From: Anaerofustis stercorihominis
GTDB taxonomy: Bacteria; Bacillota; Clostridia; Eubacteriales; Anaerofustaceae
Assembly (NCBI RefSeq): GCF_005844425.1
Contig: NZ_SPHL01000005.1
Coordinates: 1 to 64,000 of the forward strand
Direction: 5' to 3'
DNA length: 64,000 nucleotides
Each line of letters begins with the position of its first letter. Positions within the stretch are counted from its first letter, which is position 1. The notes beneath the pieces are model-generated. The model saw nothing but the letters and a program-made list of their open reading frames with translations, made no database searches and had not been told where the DNA came from. Shown piece by piece: positions 8,983 through 18,474 of this stretch. The position numbers were made by a program, and so were the translations under genes.

Positions 8983-9588
8983 AGTATTATTTTTAGAAAA
9001 TTCACTATTGTATATTTTATTTATATTATTTTTTAAATCATTAAAATCAGAACTGTTGTCTATTATTATATCCGCATACCTCATTTTATCTTCTGTGGAC
9101 ATTTGAGCTTTTATACGCATTAGGGCTTGTTCTTTTTTTACCTTATCTCTTAACATTATCCTTTCAATTTGAATATCTTGTGAAGTATATACTAGCATTA
9201 CAACATCAACCATATTGGTAAGCTTTTCTTCTATTAAAAGAGGACAATCGTATATTACATATTTTTCATCTCTTTGTTTATATTTGTTCACAAGATAATT
9301 ATATTTATCTGTTACTTCCGGATGGATAATATTATTTAAAGCAAGCCTTGCTTTTTCATCATTAAAAACAAGACTTGCCATTTTAGGACGATTAAGTTCA
9401 CCATTATCTAAAATATAATCACTGCCAAAAACATCTTTTATTTTATTTAACCCTCTGCTTCCTTTTTGAACAGCTTCTTTACTTATTTTATCAGCATCAA
9501 TAATTGGTATATTATAATATTCATTTAAAATTTTTGAAACGGAACTTTTACCTGTTCCGATTGAACCTGTTAACCCTATTACTTTCAT
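8965..9588 (-). CDS. coaE: Dephospho-CoA kinase
   Basis: A 207-aa P-loop kinase that performs the last step of CoA synthesis. It has GLTGSIGTGKSSVSK (Walker A) at residues 5-20, then DADKISKEAV, and the lid IERIMLRDKVKKEQALMRI. It begins on the last base of polA (9588), so the two are coupled. The polA-coaE neighbourhood is common in Firmicutes. Confidence 0.94.
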   Translation of the reverse strand: MKVIGLTGSIGTGKSSVSKILNEYYNIPIIDADKISKEAVQKGSRGLNKIKDVFGSDYILDNGELNRPKMASLVFNDEKARLALNNIIHPEVTDKYNYLVNKYKQRDEKYVIYDCPLLIEEKLTNMVDVVMLVYTSQDIQIERIMLRDKVKKEQALMRIKAQMSTEDKMRYADIIIDNSSDFNDLKNNINKIYNSEFSKNNTCINIH

Positions 9589-12239
9589 TATTTCGCCTCA
9601 AACCAATTTTTACCTACATTTATATCGGCTTTTAATGGACAATCCATCTTAACTGCATTTTCCATTTTATCTTTTAAAATTTCTTTTACTTCCATAACTT
9701 CATTTTCAGGTGCATCTATTATTAGTTCATCGTGTACCTGTAAAATAAGTTTTGATTTAAGATTTCTTTTCTTAATCTCACTTTCAACATTTATCATTGC
9801 AAGTTTTATTATATCAGCTGCACTTCCTTGAATAGGAGTATTAAGAGCTGTTCTCTCTCCAAAAGATCTTACATTAAAATTCTTTGAATGAATTTCATTA
9901 ATATATCTACGTCTGTTAAACATTGTGGTTACATATCCATTTTCTTTTGCAAATTCAACAATATCCTTCATATATTTGCTTACATTTGGATATTTAGCAA
10001 GATACGTATCAATATATTCTTTCGCATTTTTTCTTGAAATGTTCAAATCTTTTGATAGACCAAAGTCACTTATTCCATATACAATACCAAAATTAACCGC
10101 TTTTGCTCTACTACGCATTTCGCTTGTAACATCTTCTATATTAACACCAAATACTTCACTTGCAGTTCTTGCATGTATATCTTCATTATTTTTAAATGCA
10201 TTAATTAACTTTTCATCTGAAGAAATATGTGCCAAAACTCTAAGCTCTATTTGAGAATAATCCGCATCAACTAAAACATTACCTTCTTTACTAGGTATAA
10301 ATACTTTTCTTATTATTCTTCCTTCATTCGTTCTAACAGGAATATTTTGTAAGTTTGGATTTGAAGAAGATATTCTTCCTGTTGTAGTAATTGTTTGATT
10401 AAAAGTAGAATGAATTTTATCTTCTTTCCTATCAATTAAAGTAACAAATCCTTTTACATATGTTGAATTAAGTTTACTTACCTGTCTTAATTCGATTATA
10501 AGAGGAATTATAGGATGATGATCTTTTAATTTTTCAAGTACTTCTATATTTGTTGAATATCCTGTTTTTGTTTTCTTTATTACAGGAAGATTAAGTTTTT
10601 CAAAAAGAACATGTCCTAGTTGTTTTGTAGAATTAACATTAAAGCTTTCATCTTCTCCTGCAAGTTCTCTTATTTGTTTCGTTAAATTTTCAACTCGTTT
10701 ATCAAAGTCTTCTCCTAAAACTTCCAGCATATTCACATCAACCTTAAAGCCTTCTATTTCCATATCCGCAAGAACATACATAAGTTTATGTTCAATATTA
10801 TTATATAATTCTTCCATTCCCTCTTCTTTTATTTTTTCATTTAGAAGTTTATATAATGAATATATACATTTTGCCTTTTTAATATATGTTAGATACTTTT
10901 CTTTATCCTCAATATCAAGAAAACTTTGTTGAACAGCTTCACCTTTGTCTTCTTTTAAATCTACATCAAGATATTTTTTACCCATTACTTCAAGGGAGTA
11001 TCTTTCATCACTTGGATTTAAAACATATCCTCCAATATAAGTATCAAATGAACATTCAACATCATATCCTTCACGTTTAAAACATTTATATACATTTTTA
11101 AAGTCATGAGTAATTATATTATTATTTTTATTCATTATTGCTGCCATATCCGAAACAGGTAAAACAGTTAAATCAAAAAGATAGAACTTTTCCCCGTCAA
11201 ATATCATAGCTTCTTTTAATTTATTGTTTTCATCATTTAAAACAAAATAAATGCTAATATAGTCTTTTTTCTCTAATACTTTGCAAAGTTCATCGGGTTT
11301 TATGTCATTACCTATGTTTAAATATTCTTCTTTTAAATTAGAAAAATCATCATTTTTTTCTTCTTTATCTGCATTATTTTCTACACCAAGTTTCTTCATT
11401 ATTGATTTCAAATCAAGACTTGATAGTATTGAAATAAACTTTTCATTATTAAAGTTAAAATCGCATTCTTCTTCAAGATTTATATCAACATCCATATCTA
11501 CGACAATACTTCCAAGTTCCTTACTCAAAAATGCATTGTCTTTATCATTTATTAACTTTTCTTTTAATTTTCCTTTTACTTCATCTATATTTTCATACAC
11601 ACCTTCAAGTGTCTTATATTTTTCAAGTAAACCTAAAGCCGTCTTTTCTCCTACCCCTTTAACACCCGGGATATTATCAGATTTATCACCCATTAAAGCT
11701 TTTAAATCTATCATTTGTTTTGGTGTAAGAGAATATTTATCCATAATATAAGCTTCGTCTATTACTTCAATATCACTTATTCCTCTTTTTGAATAAAGAA
11801 TCTTTGTATGTTCAGAAACCAATTGAAATGAATCCCTGTCTCCGGTTATAACAACAGTATCAATCCCCTTTGAGTCTGCTATCTCACTTACGCTACCTAT
11901 AATATCGTCTGCTTCATAATTATCTACTTTTAAAGAGATAATATTTGCAGCATCTAAAAGTTCATCAATATAAGGAAGCTGTTCTCTTAATTCTTCAGGC
12001 ATACTTTGTCTTCCTGCTTTATATTCACTGTATTTTTCATGTCTGAAATTTTTATGTCCTTTATCAAAAGCAGCATATAAATAATTAGGTTTTTCCTGTT
12101 CTATAAGCTTTAAAATTATATTTAAAAACCCAAAAATAGCATTGGTTGAAACGCCTTTTGGAGAGTGCATTGGTCTTACTCCGTAGAAACATTTATAAAT
12201 AATCGAATATGCATCTATAATAACTAATTTTTTCTTCAT
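9588..12239 (-). CDS. polA: DNA polymerase I
   Basis: An 883-aa family A polymerase. The N-terminal 5' nuclease (1-290) has YEADDIIGS and DLKALMGDKSDNIPGVKGVGEKTA. The middle domain (about 300-480) lacks the DxE proofreading acid pair, so the 3'-5' exonuclease is inactive, as in Bacillus and Geobacillus Pol I. The polymerase domain has motif A DADYSQIELRVLAH, motif B RAKAVNFGIVYG and motif C QVHDELI. Its role is Okazaki-fragment maturation and repair. Confidence 0.96.
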   Translation of the reverse strand: MKKKLVIIDAYSIIYKCFYGVRPMHSPKGVSTNAIFGFLNIILKLIEQEKPNYLYAAFDKGHKNFRHEKYSEYKAGRQSMPEELREQLPYIDELLDAANIISLKVDNYEADDIIGSVSEIADSKGIDTVVITGDRDSFQLVSEHTKILYSKRGISDIEVIDEAYIMDKYSLTPKQMIDLKALMGDKSDNIPGVKGVGEKTALGLLEKYKTLEGVYENIDEVKGKLKEKLINDKDNAFLSKELGSIVVDMDVDINLEEECDFNFNNEKFISILSSLDLKSIMKKLGVENNADKEEKNDDFSNLKEEYLNIGNDIKPDELCKVLEKKDYISIYFVLNDENNKLKEAMIFDGEKFYLFDLTVLPVSDMAAIMNKNNNIITHDFKNVYKCFKREGYDVECSFDTYIGGYVLNPSDERYSLEVMGKKYLDVDLKEDKGEAVQQSFLDIEDKEKYLTYIKKAKCIYSLYKLLNEKIKEEGMEELYNNIEHKLMYVLADMEIEGFKVDVNMLEVLGEDFDKRVENLTKQIRELAGEDESFNVNSTKQLGHVLFEKLNLPVIKKTKTGYSTNIEVLEKLKDHHPIIPLIIELRQVSKLNSTYVKGFVTLIDRKEDKIHSTFNQTITTTGRISSSNPNLQNIPVRTNEGRIIRKVFIPSKEGNVLVDADYSQIELRVLAHISSDEKLINAFKNNEDIHARTASEVFGVNIEDVTSEMRSRAKAVNFGIVYGISDFGLSKDLNISRKNAKEYIDTYLAKYPNVSKYMKDIVEFAKENGYVTTMFNRRRYINEIHSKNFNVRSFGERTALNTPIQGSAADIIKLAMINVESEIKKRNLKSKLILQVHDELIIDAPENEVMEVKEILKDKMENAVKMDCPLKADINVGKNWFEAK

Positions 12240-12333
12240 TTTTTCCTCACAATCAAAAAAATTCTATTATTAAAGAATAACATAAAAGGTAAAAAAAATA
12301 AATATATTACCTCTTTTTCTTATTAAGTAATTC

Positions 12334-12342
12334 TGCTATACT
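12334..12342 (+). promoter_or_regulatory. Extended -10 promoter for rsmG
   Basis: TGCTATACT is an extended -10 element 28 nt before the rsmG start; no good -35 is visible. Confidence 0.5.
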
Positions 12343-12370
12343 ATTTTTTACAAACAATAAGGAGAATATG

Positions 12371-13081
12371 ATGAATTTAAAAGAATATTTAACTGAGGGA
12401 CTTAATAAATGTAATATACAAATAACTAACGAACAAACAGAGAAACTACTTTTATTTATGGATATAGTTTTAAGAGAAAATAAAAAATTTAATCTTACGG
12501 CAATAACCGATGAAAAAGAATTTATTGAAAAACACATCATCGACAGCGCCCTTTCCATAAAATATATTAAAAATGAAGGAAAACTTATAGATATAGGTTC
12601 TGGAGCCGGTATGCCTGGAATTGTAATAAAAATACTTAGAGAAGATTTAGATATTCTTCTTCTTGACAGTTTAAATAAAAGAGTGAACTACCTAAATAAT
12701 ACAATAAAAGAATTAAAACTTAATAATATAGAAGCAATACATCAAAGAGCAGAAGAACTTTCACATGATGAAGAATATAGAGAACAATTTGATTATGTAA
12801 CTGCAAGAGCGGTTGCTTCATTAAATGTTCTTTTAGAATATACAATTCCTTTTATAAAAAAAGAAGGCAGTTTTATAGCTTTAAAAGGCAGTAAAGGGGA
12901 AGAAGAAATAGAACAAAGCAAAAATGCATTGAATCTTCTTTCTTGTAAAATCATAAAAAACCATAAAGAAAAACTCCCCTATTCTCTTTCAAACAGAAAT
13001 ATCATAGAGATAAAGAAAATGGAATTAACTAATAAAAAATATCCAAGGAAACAAGCTAAAATAAAAAAAATCCCTCTATAA
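12371..13081 (+). CDS. rsmG: 16S rRNA (guanine-N7)-methyltransferase RsmG (GidB)
   Basis: A 236-aa Rossmann-fold methyltransferase that modifies G527 of 16S rRNA. Motifs are LRENKKFNLTAI, the SAM loop LIDIGSGAGMPGIVIKI and VTARAVASLNVLLEY. The basic tail KKYPRKQAKIKKIPL is typical. AAGGAG gives 6-nt spacing to ATG 12371 and only 3 nt to the adjoining ATG 12368, so I chose the second. It stands alone here, without its frequent partner gidA. Confidence 0.93.
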   Translation: MNLKEYLTEGLNKCNIQITNEQTEKLLLFMDIVLRENKKFNLTAITDEKEFIEKHIIDSALSIKYIKNEGKLIDIGSGAGMPGIVIKILREDLDILLLDSLNKRVNYLNNTIKELKLNNIEAIHQRAEELSHDEEYREQFDYVTARAVASLNVLLEYTIPFIKKEGSFIALKGSKGEEEIEQSKNALNLLSCKIIKNHKEKLPYSLSNRNIIEIKKMELTNKKYPRKQAKIKKIPL

Positions 13082-13098
13082 ACAGAAGAAATAAAAAG

Positions 13099-13166
13099 CA
13101 TAAATATAAATAAATATGCATAAAAATAAAAAACATGTTGATTTTTTTTTAAAATCATAGTAAACT
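13099..13166 (+). promoter_or_regulatory. Promoter with upstream TGCATA elements
   Basis: TTGATT (13138-13143), 17 nt, TAAACT (13161-13166). Just upstream, 13099-13129 holds GCATAAATATA and TGCATAAAAATA, similar to the element before argC, so ArgR control is possible but unproven. Confidence 0.5.
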
Positions 13167-13205
13167 TTAATAAAGTTATAGGTAAAGAGGAGGATTATTT
13201 TTATT

Positions 13206-14051
13206 ATGAAATTGAAAAAAATAATTGCATTATCAACAGTTGCAATAATGAGTCTTGCAATGTTTACGGGATGTGGAAGTAAAGAAACAGCAGATAACGG
13301 AGAAATGAAACTTGTTAAAGATGGAACTTTAACAGTTGGACTTGAAGCTACATATCCACCAATGGAATATATTGATGAAGAAACTGGAGAACTTGCAGGA
13401 TTTGATATTGAACTTGCAAAAGCAATCGCAGCTGATATGGGATTAGAAGTTGAATTTGTTCAAGTTGGATTTGATGCAATTTTTGCCGGTCTTGATGCAG
13501 ATAAATATGATGTTGTTATTTCTGCAATAAGTGTTACAGAAGAAAGACAAGAAACATTAGAACTTTCTGATACATATTTAGCAAATCAACAAGTAATAAT
13601 TTCAGCAAAAGACGGAAATCAAATTACATCTGTAGATCAATTAACAGGTAAAAAAGTTGCCGTTCAAGTTGGAACAACTGCAGATGAAGCTTGTCAATAT
13701 TATCAAAATGACAAAGCAATGGAATTTGACTTACAACAATTTGACGATATGACAGCTGCATTCCTTGCTTTAAAAAGCGGAAGTGTTGACTGCGTAGTTA
13801 CAGATTTAGTTGTTGGAGATTATTATGTAAATAACAATCCAAATGATTATGTAAAATCTTGTGATAACTTAACAAACGAACCTATCGCAATTGCTGCTAA
13901 AAAAGGTAATACAGCTGTTATCAATGCTGTAAATGAATCTTTAAAATCTTTAATTGACAGCGGAAAAACTGCTGAAATCTCAAAAGAATTATTTGGTGAA
14001 GATTTAACTAAAAACATTGACTCAAACTTAAAAAATTATGATGAACAATAA
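13206..14051 (+). CDS. Amino-acid ABC transporter substrate-binding lipoprotein (copy 1)
   Basis: A 281-aa lipoprotein with signal KKIIALSTVAIMSLAMFTGC; the lipobox cysteine is near residue 23. The mature part is a type 2 periplasmic-binding fold (SBP family 3): TLTVGLEATYPPMEYIDEETG, GFDIELAKAIAADMG, GKKVAVQVGTTADEACQ and VDCVVTDLVVGDYYV. Ligands in this family are polar amino acids or cystine; the Arg-operon-like upstream elements weakly suggest a basic amino acid. It has its own promoter and terminator and a close paralogue next door. Confidence 0.88.
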   Translation: MKLKKIIALSTVAIMSLAMFTGCGSKETADNGEMKLVKDGTLTVGLEATYPPMEYIDEETGELAGFDIELAKAIAADMGLEVEFVQVGFDAIFAGLDADKYDVVISAISVTEERQETLELSDTYLANQQVIISAKDGNQITSVDQLTGKKVAVQVGTTADEACQYYQNDKAMEFDLQQFDDMTAAFLALKSGSVDCVVTDLVVGDYYVNNNPNDYVKSCDNLTNEPIAIAAKKGNTAVINAVNESLKSLIDSGKTAEISKELFGEDLTKNIDSNLKNYDEQ

Positions 14052-14072
14052 ATAATTTAATTTTATAAAAAT

Positions 14073-14100
14073 AAAAAAGCCTGTTTTAGGCTTTTTTATT
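14073..14100 (+). terminator. Intrinsic terminator after binding-protein gene 1
   Basis: A 10-bp stem AAAAAAGCCT/AGGCTTTTTT with a 5-nt loop and T-run. Confidence 0.9.
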
Positions 14101-14118
14101 TTTTATTTTGTTAAAAAG

Positions 14119-14188
14119 TATAAATATGCATATTTATTTATAAAAATTAATTAAACCTATTGCATTTTTTCTATATATATAGTATATT
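14119..14188 (+). promoter_or_regulatory. Promoter of binding-protein gene 2 with a 16-bp palindrome
   Basis: TTGCAT (14160-14165), 17 nt, TATATT (14183-14188). A perfect palindrome TAAATATGCATATTTA (14121-14136) lies 24 nt upstream of the -35 box, and shares TGCATA with the elements before gene 1 and argC. Confidence 0.55.
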
Positions 14189-14225
14189 TATAAAGTATTT
14201 TTGTTATTTGGAACGGAGGAAAAAA

Positions 14226-15062
14226 ATGAAAAAAGCAAAAAAAATTACTGCTTTGATCATTACATCAATATTAACTATTTGTTTACTTACAGGATGTGGT
14301 TCAAGTGAAGAAGTTTCAACAACTCCACAATTTGTAAAAGAAGGTACTTTGGTTGTTGGAATAGACAATACTTACCCTCCAATGGAATATGTTGATGATA
14401 ATGGTAAAACAGTAGGATTTGATATTGAATTTGCAAAAGCAATCGCTGAAAAAATGGGAAGAAAAGTTGAGTTTGTAAATGTAGCTTGGGATGGAATATT
14501 TGCAGGACTTGATTCAGACAAATATGACCTTGTAATTTCTTCAGTTGGAATTAACAAGGATAGACAAGAACAGCTTGCTCTTTCAGATGCATACCTTGCA
14601 AATCAACAAGTTATCATCTCTTCAAAAAATGGTGCACAAATAAAATCAACGGATGAATTAAATGGTAAAAAAGTTGCTGTTCAAGTAAGCACAACTTCAG
14701 ATGATACATGTCAATATTATTTATCTCAAGGAAATGAATTTGATTTGCGTCAATTCGATGGAATGACAGAAGCATTCGTTGCTCTTGAAGGCGGAAGCGT
14801 TGATTGTGTTGTTACAGATTTGGTTGTTGGTGAATATTATGTACATAACAGTCCTGATAAATTTATAAAAACATGTGATAAATTAACAAATGAACCAATT
14901 GCTGTTGCCGCAAAAAAATCAAATCAACCATTAATAGACGAAGTAAACAAAATTATCGAAGAATTTAAAAATGACGGAACGTTAGCAAATATATCAAAAG
15001 ATATATTCGGTAAAGATTTAACAAGTAATATAGATACAACAATAAAAGGTTACGACGAATAA
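14226..15062 (+). CDS. Amino-acid ABC transporter substrate-binding lipoprotein (copy 2)
   Basis: A 278-aa paralogue of the gene just upstream, with the same fold and motifs (YPPMEYVDDNGK, GKKVAVQVSTTSDDTCQ, VDCVVTDLVVGEYYV) and lipobox LLTGC. I start at ATG 14226, after CGGAGG; a longer reading frame from 14160 has no SD. It is transcribed toward the permease and ATPase genes, so it is probably their partner, with copy 1 sharing the same membrane complex. Confidence 0.88.
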   Translation: MKKAKKITALIITSILTICLLTGCGSSEEVSTTPQFVKEGTLVVGIDNTYPPMEYVDDNGKTVGFDIEFAKAIAEKMGRKVEFVNVAWDGIFAGLDSDKYDLVISSVGINKDRQEQLALSDAYLANQQVIISSKNGAQIKSTDELNGKKVAVQVSTTSDDTCQYYLSQGNEFDLRQFDGMTEAFVALEGGSVDCVVTDLVVGEYYVHNSPDKFIKTCDKLTNEPIAVAAKKSNQPLIDEVNKIIEEFKNDGTLANISKDIFGKDLTSNIDTTIKGYDE

Positions 15063-15076
15063 TATGTCAGCATAAA

Positions 15077-15110
15077 AAGAAAACCTATATTGTATAATAT
15101 AGGTTTTCTT
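15077..15110 (+). terminator. Intra-operon 15-bp hairpin (partial terminator or RNA stabiliser)
   Basis: Perfect 15-bp arms (15077-15091, 15096-15110) with loop GTAT, between binding-protein gene 2 and the permease. The downstream T-tract is weak (CATTTT). Such hairpins often keep binding-protein mRNA more abundant than permease mRNA. Confidence 0.75.
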
Positions 15111-15142
15111 CATTTTATAAATAAAAATTTAGGAGATTTAAT

Positions 15143-15796
15143 ATGACTAGTATACAAATCGAAAAGCTGGTTGAAGGTACAATATCAACAATAGAGCTTA
15201 CAATAATAAGTATAATTCTTGGAATGATACTTGCTTTAATCTTAGCTTTTATGAGCATAGGAAAAAATAAAATTTTAAAAGGTATAGCATGGTTATATAC
15301 ATGGGTATTCAGAGGAACCCCTTTGCTACTTCAAATTATGGTTGTATACTTTGCAATTCCATTAATGTTTAAAGAAGTAACAGGAGAACCTTTAAACTTT
15401 GAACCTTTTACAGCTGCTATTATTTCACTTACATTGAATACTGCAGCATATACCGCAGAAATATTCAGAGCAGGGATTCAGTCAATTGACAAGGGGCAAC
15501 TTGAAGCAGCAAAAGCTCTTGGAATGACCTATTCACAAGCTATGTTTAAAGTTATTATTCCACAAACATATGCAAGAGTCATCCCACCTTTTGCAAATGA
15601 ATTTATCATGATTTTAAAAGATACTTCCCTTGTATCTACAATAGGTATGGCTGATTTAATGAGAGTATCAAAACAATTTGCTGCAAGCGGAGATTGGAGT
15701 TACTATTTTGTAGCCGGCGGTATATATTTGGTATTAACATCAGTATGTATCGTATTCTTCAGACATCTTGAAAAGAAATCAAGCAAATACCTATAG
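15143..15796 (+). CDS. Amino-acid ABC transporter permease (HisM/GlnP type)
   Basis: A 217-aa inner-membrane permease with about five membrane segments. The EAA loop is clear: EAAKALGMTYSQAMFKVIIPQTYARVIPP (about residues 126-154), which docks on the ATPase. RGTPLLLQIMVVYF and FRAGIQSIDKGQLEAA are typical of the polar amino-acid family. It probably works as a homodimer. The ATPase gene starts 9 nt later. Confidence 0.92.
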   Translation: MTSIQIEKLVEGTISTIELTIISIILGMILALILAFMSIGKNKILKGIAWLYTWVFRGTPLLLQIMVVYFAIPLMFKEVTGEPLNFEPFTAAIISLTLNTAAYTAEIFRAGIQSIDKGQLEAAKALGMTYSQAMFKVIIPQTYARVIPPFANEFIMILKDTSLVSTIGMADLMRVSKQFAASGDWSYYFVAGGIYLVLTSVCIVFFRHLEKKSSKYL

Positions 15797-15805
15797 GAGG
15801 TTATA

Positions 15806-16567
15806 ATGAGTACTTTAAAAGTAGAAAATTTAAAAAAAGATTTTGGAACATTAAGTGTATTAAAAGATATTAACCTTGAAGTTGAAAAAGGTGAAGTAGT
15901 ATGTATAATAGGGCCTTCAGGTTCAGGTAAGAGTACATTTTTAAGATGTTTAAACCACCTTGAAAAAATGACTTCAGGAAAAATATATATAGATGATGAA
16001 TTAATCTTTGACAGAAAAGATAATAAAAGTTTAATAAAAACAGACAAAGATAAACTTGTGAAACTACGTACAAAAGTTGGTATGGTTTTTCAAAGATTTA
16101 ATCTTTTCCCTCATAAAACTGCCCTTGAAAATGTAACATTAGCACCAATGGTAGTAAAAAAAGTAGATAAAGATGCTATTAAAGATAAAGCTCTTGAATT
16201 ACTTGATATGGTAGGTCTTAAAGATAAAGCAGACGAATATCCAAGCAGACTATCAGGAGGACAACAACAAAGGGTTGCCATAGCCAGAGCTCTTGCAATG
16301 GAACCGGAAATTATGCTTTTTGACGAAGCAACATCAGCATTAGACCCTGAACTTGTTGGAGAAGTATTAGAAGTAATGAAAAATCTTGCAAAGAAACATA
16401 ATATTACAATGATCGTTGTAACTCATGAAATGGGATTTGCAAGAGAAGTTGCTGATAGAGTTGTATTTATGGCTGACGGTGTAATTGTTGAACAAGGTAG
16501 CGCAAAAGATATTATCAATAATCCTCAACATGACAGAACAAAAAAATTCTTAAAGAAAGTATTATAA
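15806..16567 (+). CDS. Amino-acid ABC transporter ATP-binding protein (GlnQ type)
   Basis: A 253-aa ATPase with Walker [11 protein letters not shown]-loop [10 protein letters not shown], signature LSGGQQQR, Walker [13 protein letters not shown] and H-loop VTHE. It is full length, preceded by AGGAGG, and ends the transporter operon at a terminator. Confidence 0.95.
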   Translation: MSTLKVENLKKDFGTLSVLKDINLEVEKGEVVCIIGPSGSGKSTFLRCLNHLEKMTSGKIYIDDELIFDRKDNKSLIKTDKDKLVKLRTKVGMVFQRFNLFPHKTALENVTLAPMVVKKVDKDAIKDKALELLDMVGLKDKADEYPSRLSGGQQQRVAIARALAMEPEIMLFDEATSALDPELVGEVLEVMKNLAKKHNITMIVVTHEMGFAREVADRVVFMADGVIVEQGSAKDIINNPQHDRTKKFLKKVL

Positions 16568-16594
16568 AAAGACTGTTAATACAGTCTTTTTTTT
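16566..16594. terminator. Terminator between converging genes
   Basis: A 10-bp stem AAAAGACTGT/ACAGTCTTTT, loop TAAT and T8. It serves the transporter operon and overlaps the stop of the leftward protease gene. Confidence 0.9.
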
Positions 16595-17945
16595 ATATAA
16601 GAGCCATATGAAAGATTTTTTCAAGATCTGAAGCATTCAAATCTTCTTTTTTATATAAAGTTTTAGCTATTAAATTTAAAACATTACTATTTTCGTTTAA
16701 TAAACCTATAGCCTTTTCATATGCATTATCTAATATATTGCTTATTTCATGTTCTATATCTTCTTTTAAAAAATTATTTTTGTCCCCCGAAAAAATTTTA
16801 TTTTTGTATTTACTCATTCCATAATCACATACCATAGAATAAGCAAGTTCATTTGCCTTTAAAATATCATTTTGCGCTCCTGTACTTATTTCACCAAATA
16901 TTATTTCTTCACTTGCTCTTCCGGAAAGTAAAATACATATTTTATCTTCCAACTCATTTTTTGTCAATATCATTTTATCCTCCCCAAAAGAAGATAACAC
17001 AAATCCAAGAGAAATACCATAAGGAACAATTGTTACTTTATCCGGTAAAATTCCATTTAACAAAAAACTTATAAGCGTATGCCCTGCTTCATGAAAAGAA
17101 ACTATTCTTTTTTCCTTATTGCTTAAGACCATACTTTTATTTTTAAGTCCTGCAGTTGTTTTTATTATTGCCTTATCAAAATCTTCGTTATTTATAGCCT
17201 TCTTACCTTTTCTAATTGCGAGGAGTGCAGATTCGTTAACGATATTAGCAAGATGAGCACCGCTTAAACCATTTGTTTTTTCAACAACACTGTCGATTTT
17301 AAAATTCTTTGCAATAGGTTTATTTTTAATATGGTATTTTAAAATTTCTCTTCTTGTAATAGCAGAAGGATTTCCTACAAAAATATGCCTGTCAAACCTT
17401 CCCGGTCTAAGCAAAGCCTTATCAAGCATATCTATTCTGTTTGTTGCTCCCATAACAACAACACCGCTGTTATCACTAAATCCATCTAATTCAATCAAAA
17501 ACTGATTTAATGTTTGATCTCTTTCAGAGTTATTATCAGTGTTCCTACTAACTCCTATTGCATCAAGCTCATCTATAAAAATAATTGCGGGAGCTTTTTT
17601 TCTTGCTTTTTCAAATAAGGCTCTTATCCTGCTTGCACCGATTCCTACAAATTTTTCTATAAATTCACTTCCTGAAGCATAAATAAATGTTGCCTTACAC
17701 TGCCCGGCTAAGGCCTTTGCTATTAAGGTTTTTCCCGTTCCGGGAGGACCATACAGTAAAACACCCCTTGGAATTTTCGCACCAAAGCTTTTATATTTTT
17801 GAGGTTTATCCAAAAAGTCGCTTATTTCCAATAATTCTTCTTTAATCTCATCAAGTCCGGCAACCGATGAAAAATCTATATCAGATTTTATTACGCCCGA
17901 TTCTTCTGATTTATTATTAAAAAAATTAATATACGAATGTCTCAT
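16593..17945 (-). CDS. FtsH-like AAA+ zinc metalloprotease lacking membrane segments
   Basis: A 450-aa protein with the FtsH order: VAGLDEIKEEL, Walker A GPPGTGKT, pore loop SEFIEKFVGIGASR, Walker B IIFIDELDAIG, SRH TNRIDMLDKALLRPGRFDR, protease HEAGH, and the third zinc ligand Asp in STGAQNDI. FtsH proper is 600-700 aa with two N-terminal membrane helices; here only ~30 soluble residues precede the AAA module. It should therefore be cytosolic. All catalytic residues are kept. Substrates are unknown, and a second, membrane FtsH is expected elsewhere in the genome. Confidence 0.88.
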   Translation of the reverse strand: MRHSYINFFNNKSEESGVIKSDIDFSSVAGLDEIKEELLEISDFLDKPQKYKSFGAKIPRGVLLYGPPGTGKTLIAKALAGQCKATFIYASGSEFIEKFVGIGASRIRALFEKARKKAPAIIFIDELDAIGVSRNTDNNSERDQTLNQFLIELDGFSDNSGVVVMGATNRIDMLDKALLRPGRFDRHIFVGNPSAITRREILKYHIKNKPIAKNFKIDSVVEKTNGLSGAHLANIVNESALLAIRKGKKAINNEDFDKAIIKTTAGLKNKSMVLSNKEKRIVSFHEAGHTLISFLLNGILPDKVTIVPYGISLGFVLSSFGEDKMILTKNELEDKICILLSGRASEEIIFGEISTGAQNDILKANELAYSMVCDYGMSKYKNKIFSGDKNNFLKEDIEHEISNILDNAYEKAIGLLNENSNVLNLIAKTLYKKEDLNASDLEKIFHMALI

Positions 17946-18077
17946 TATCTATCTCCCAATTTGTTTATGCAATTGATATTATTGCTTTTAATTTGAAAAT
18001 TTATACAAATACTAAAAATAAAAATATTTTTTATTTATAAAATATGTTATAATGATGGAAATACAGGAGGTTACAAA

Positions 18078-18449
18078 ATGAACAAAGACGAATTAATTAA
18101 CAAAGCCAGTGAATTTATCGGAGAAGCAACAGAAAAAACAAAACAAATTTCATCTGAAGTAATAGAAGCATCAAAAAACTTTGCAGAATCTGCTAAAAAA
18201 ACAATTAAAGCAGAAAAACTTGATTATCAAATTTCAAGAAAATACAGAGAAATTGGTAAATTAATTTATGCAGCATATGAAGAAGAAGGAACGTATGACC
18301 ATGTTGCAGACGAATTATGTGAAGAAATCAATGCATTATTTGATCAAATCATTGCAATCAAATTAGGTGAAGATGCTGATATTTCAGAAGAAGAAAAAGA
18401 AGATATCATTCATGAAATCAACGTTGATATCGAAGAAGAAGACGAATAA
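18078..18449 (+). CDS. Acidic 123-aa helical protein, unknown function
   Basis: SD AGGAGG 7 nt before the ATG, with an extended -10 TGTTATAAT at 18045-18053. The first ~60 residues look amphipathic helical (repeated Ala/Lys/Glu, like ASEFIGEATEKTKQISSEV), followed by YREIGKLIYAAYEEEG and a strongly acidic tail. No membrane segment or known catalytic motif is seen. It is monocistronic with its own terminator. Confidence 0.75.
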   Translation: MNKDELINKASEFIGEATEKTKQISSEVIEASKNFAESAKKTIKAEKLDYQISRKYREIGKLIYAAYEEEGTYDHVADELCEEINALFDQIIAIKLGEDADISEEEKEDIIHEINVDIEEEDE

Positions 18450-18474
18450 AAAAGACGCATAAGCGTCTTTTTTT
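18448..18474. terminator. Intrinsic terminator between converging genes
   Basis: AAAAAAGACGC/GCGTCTTTTTT with a 4-nt loop. Confidence 0.9.

Noticed and set aside
11281..11751. 156-codon rightward open frame within polA
   Set aside because: Ser/Phe-rich antisense shadow of a conserved gene; no SD.
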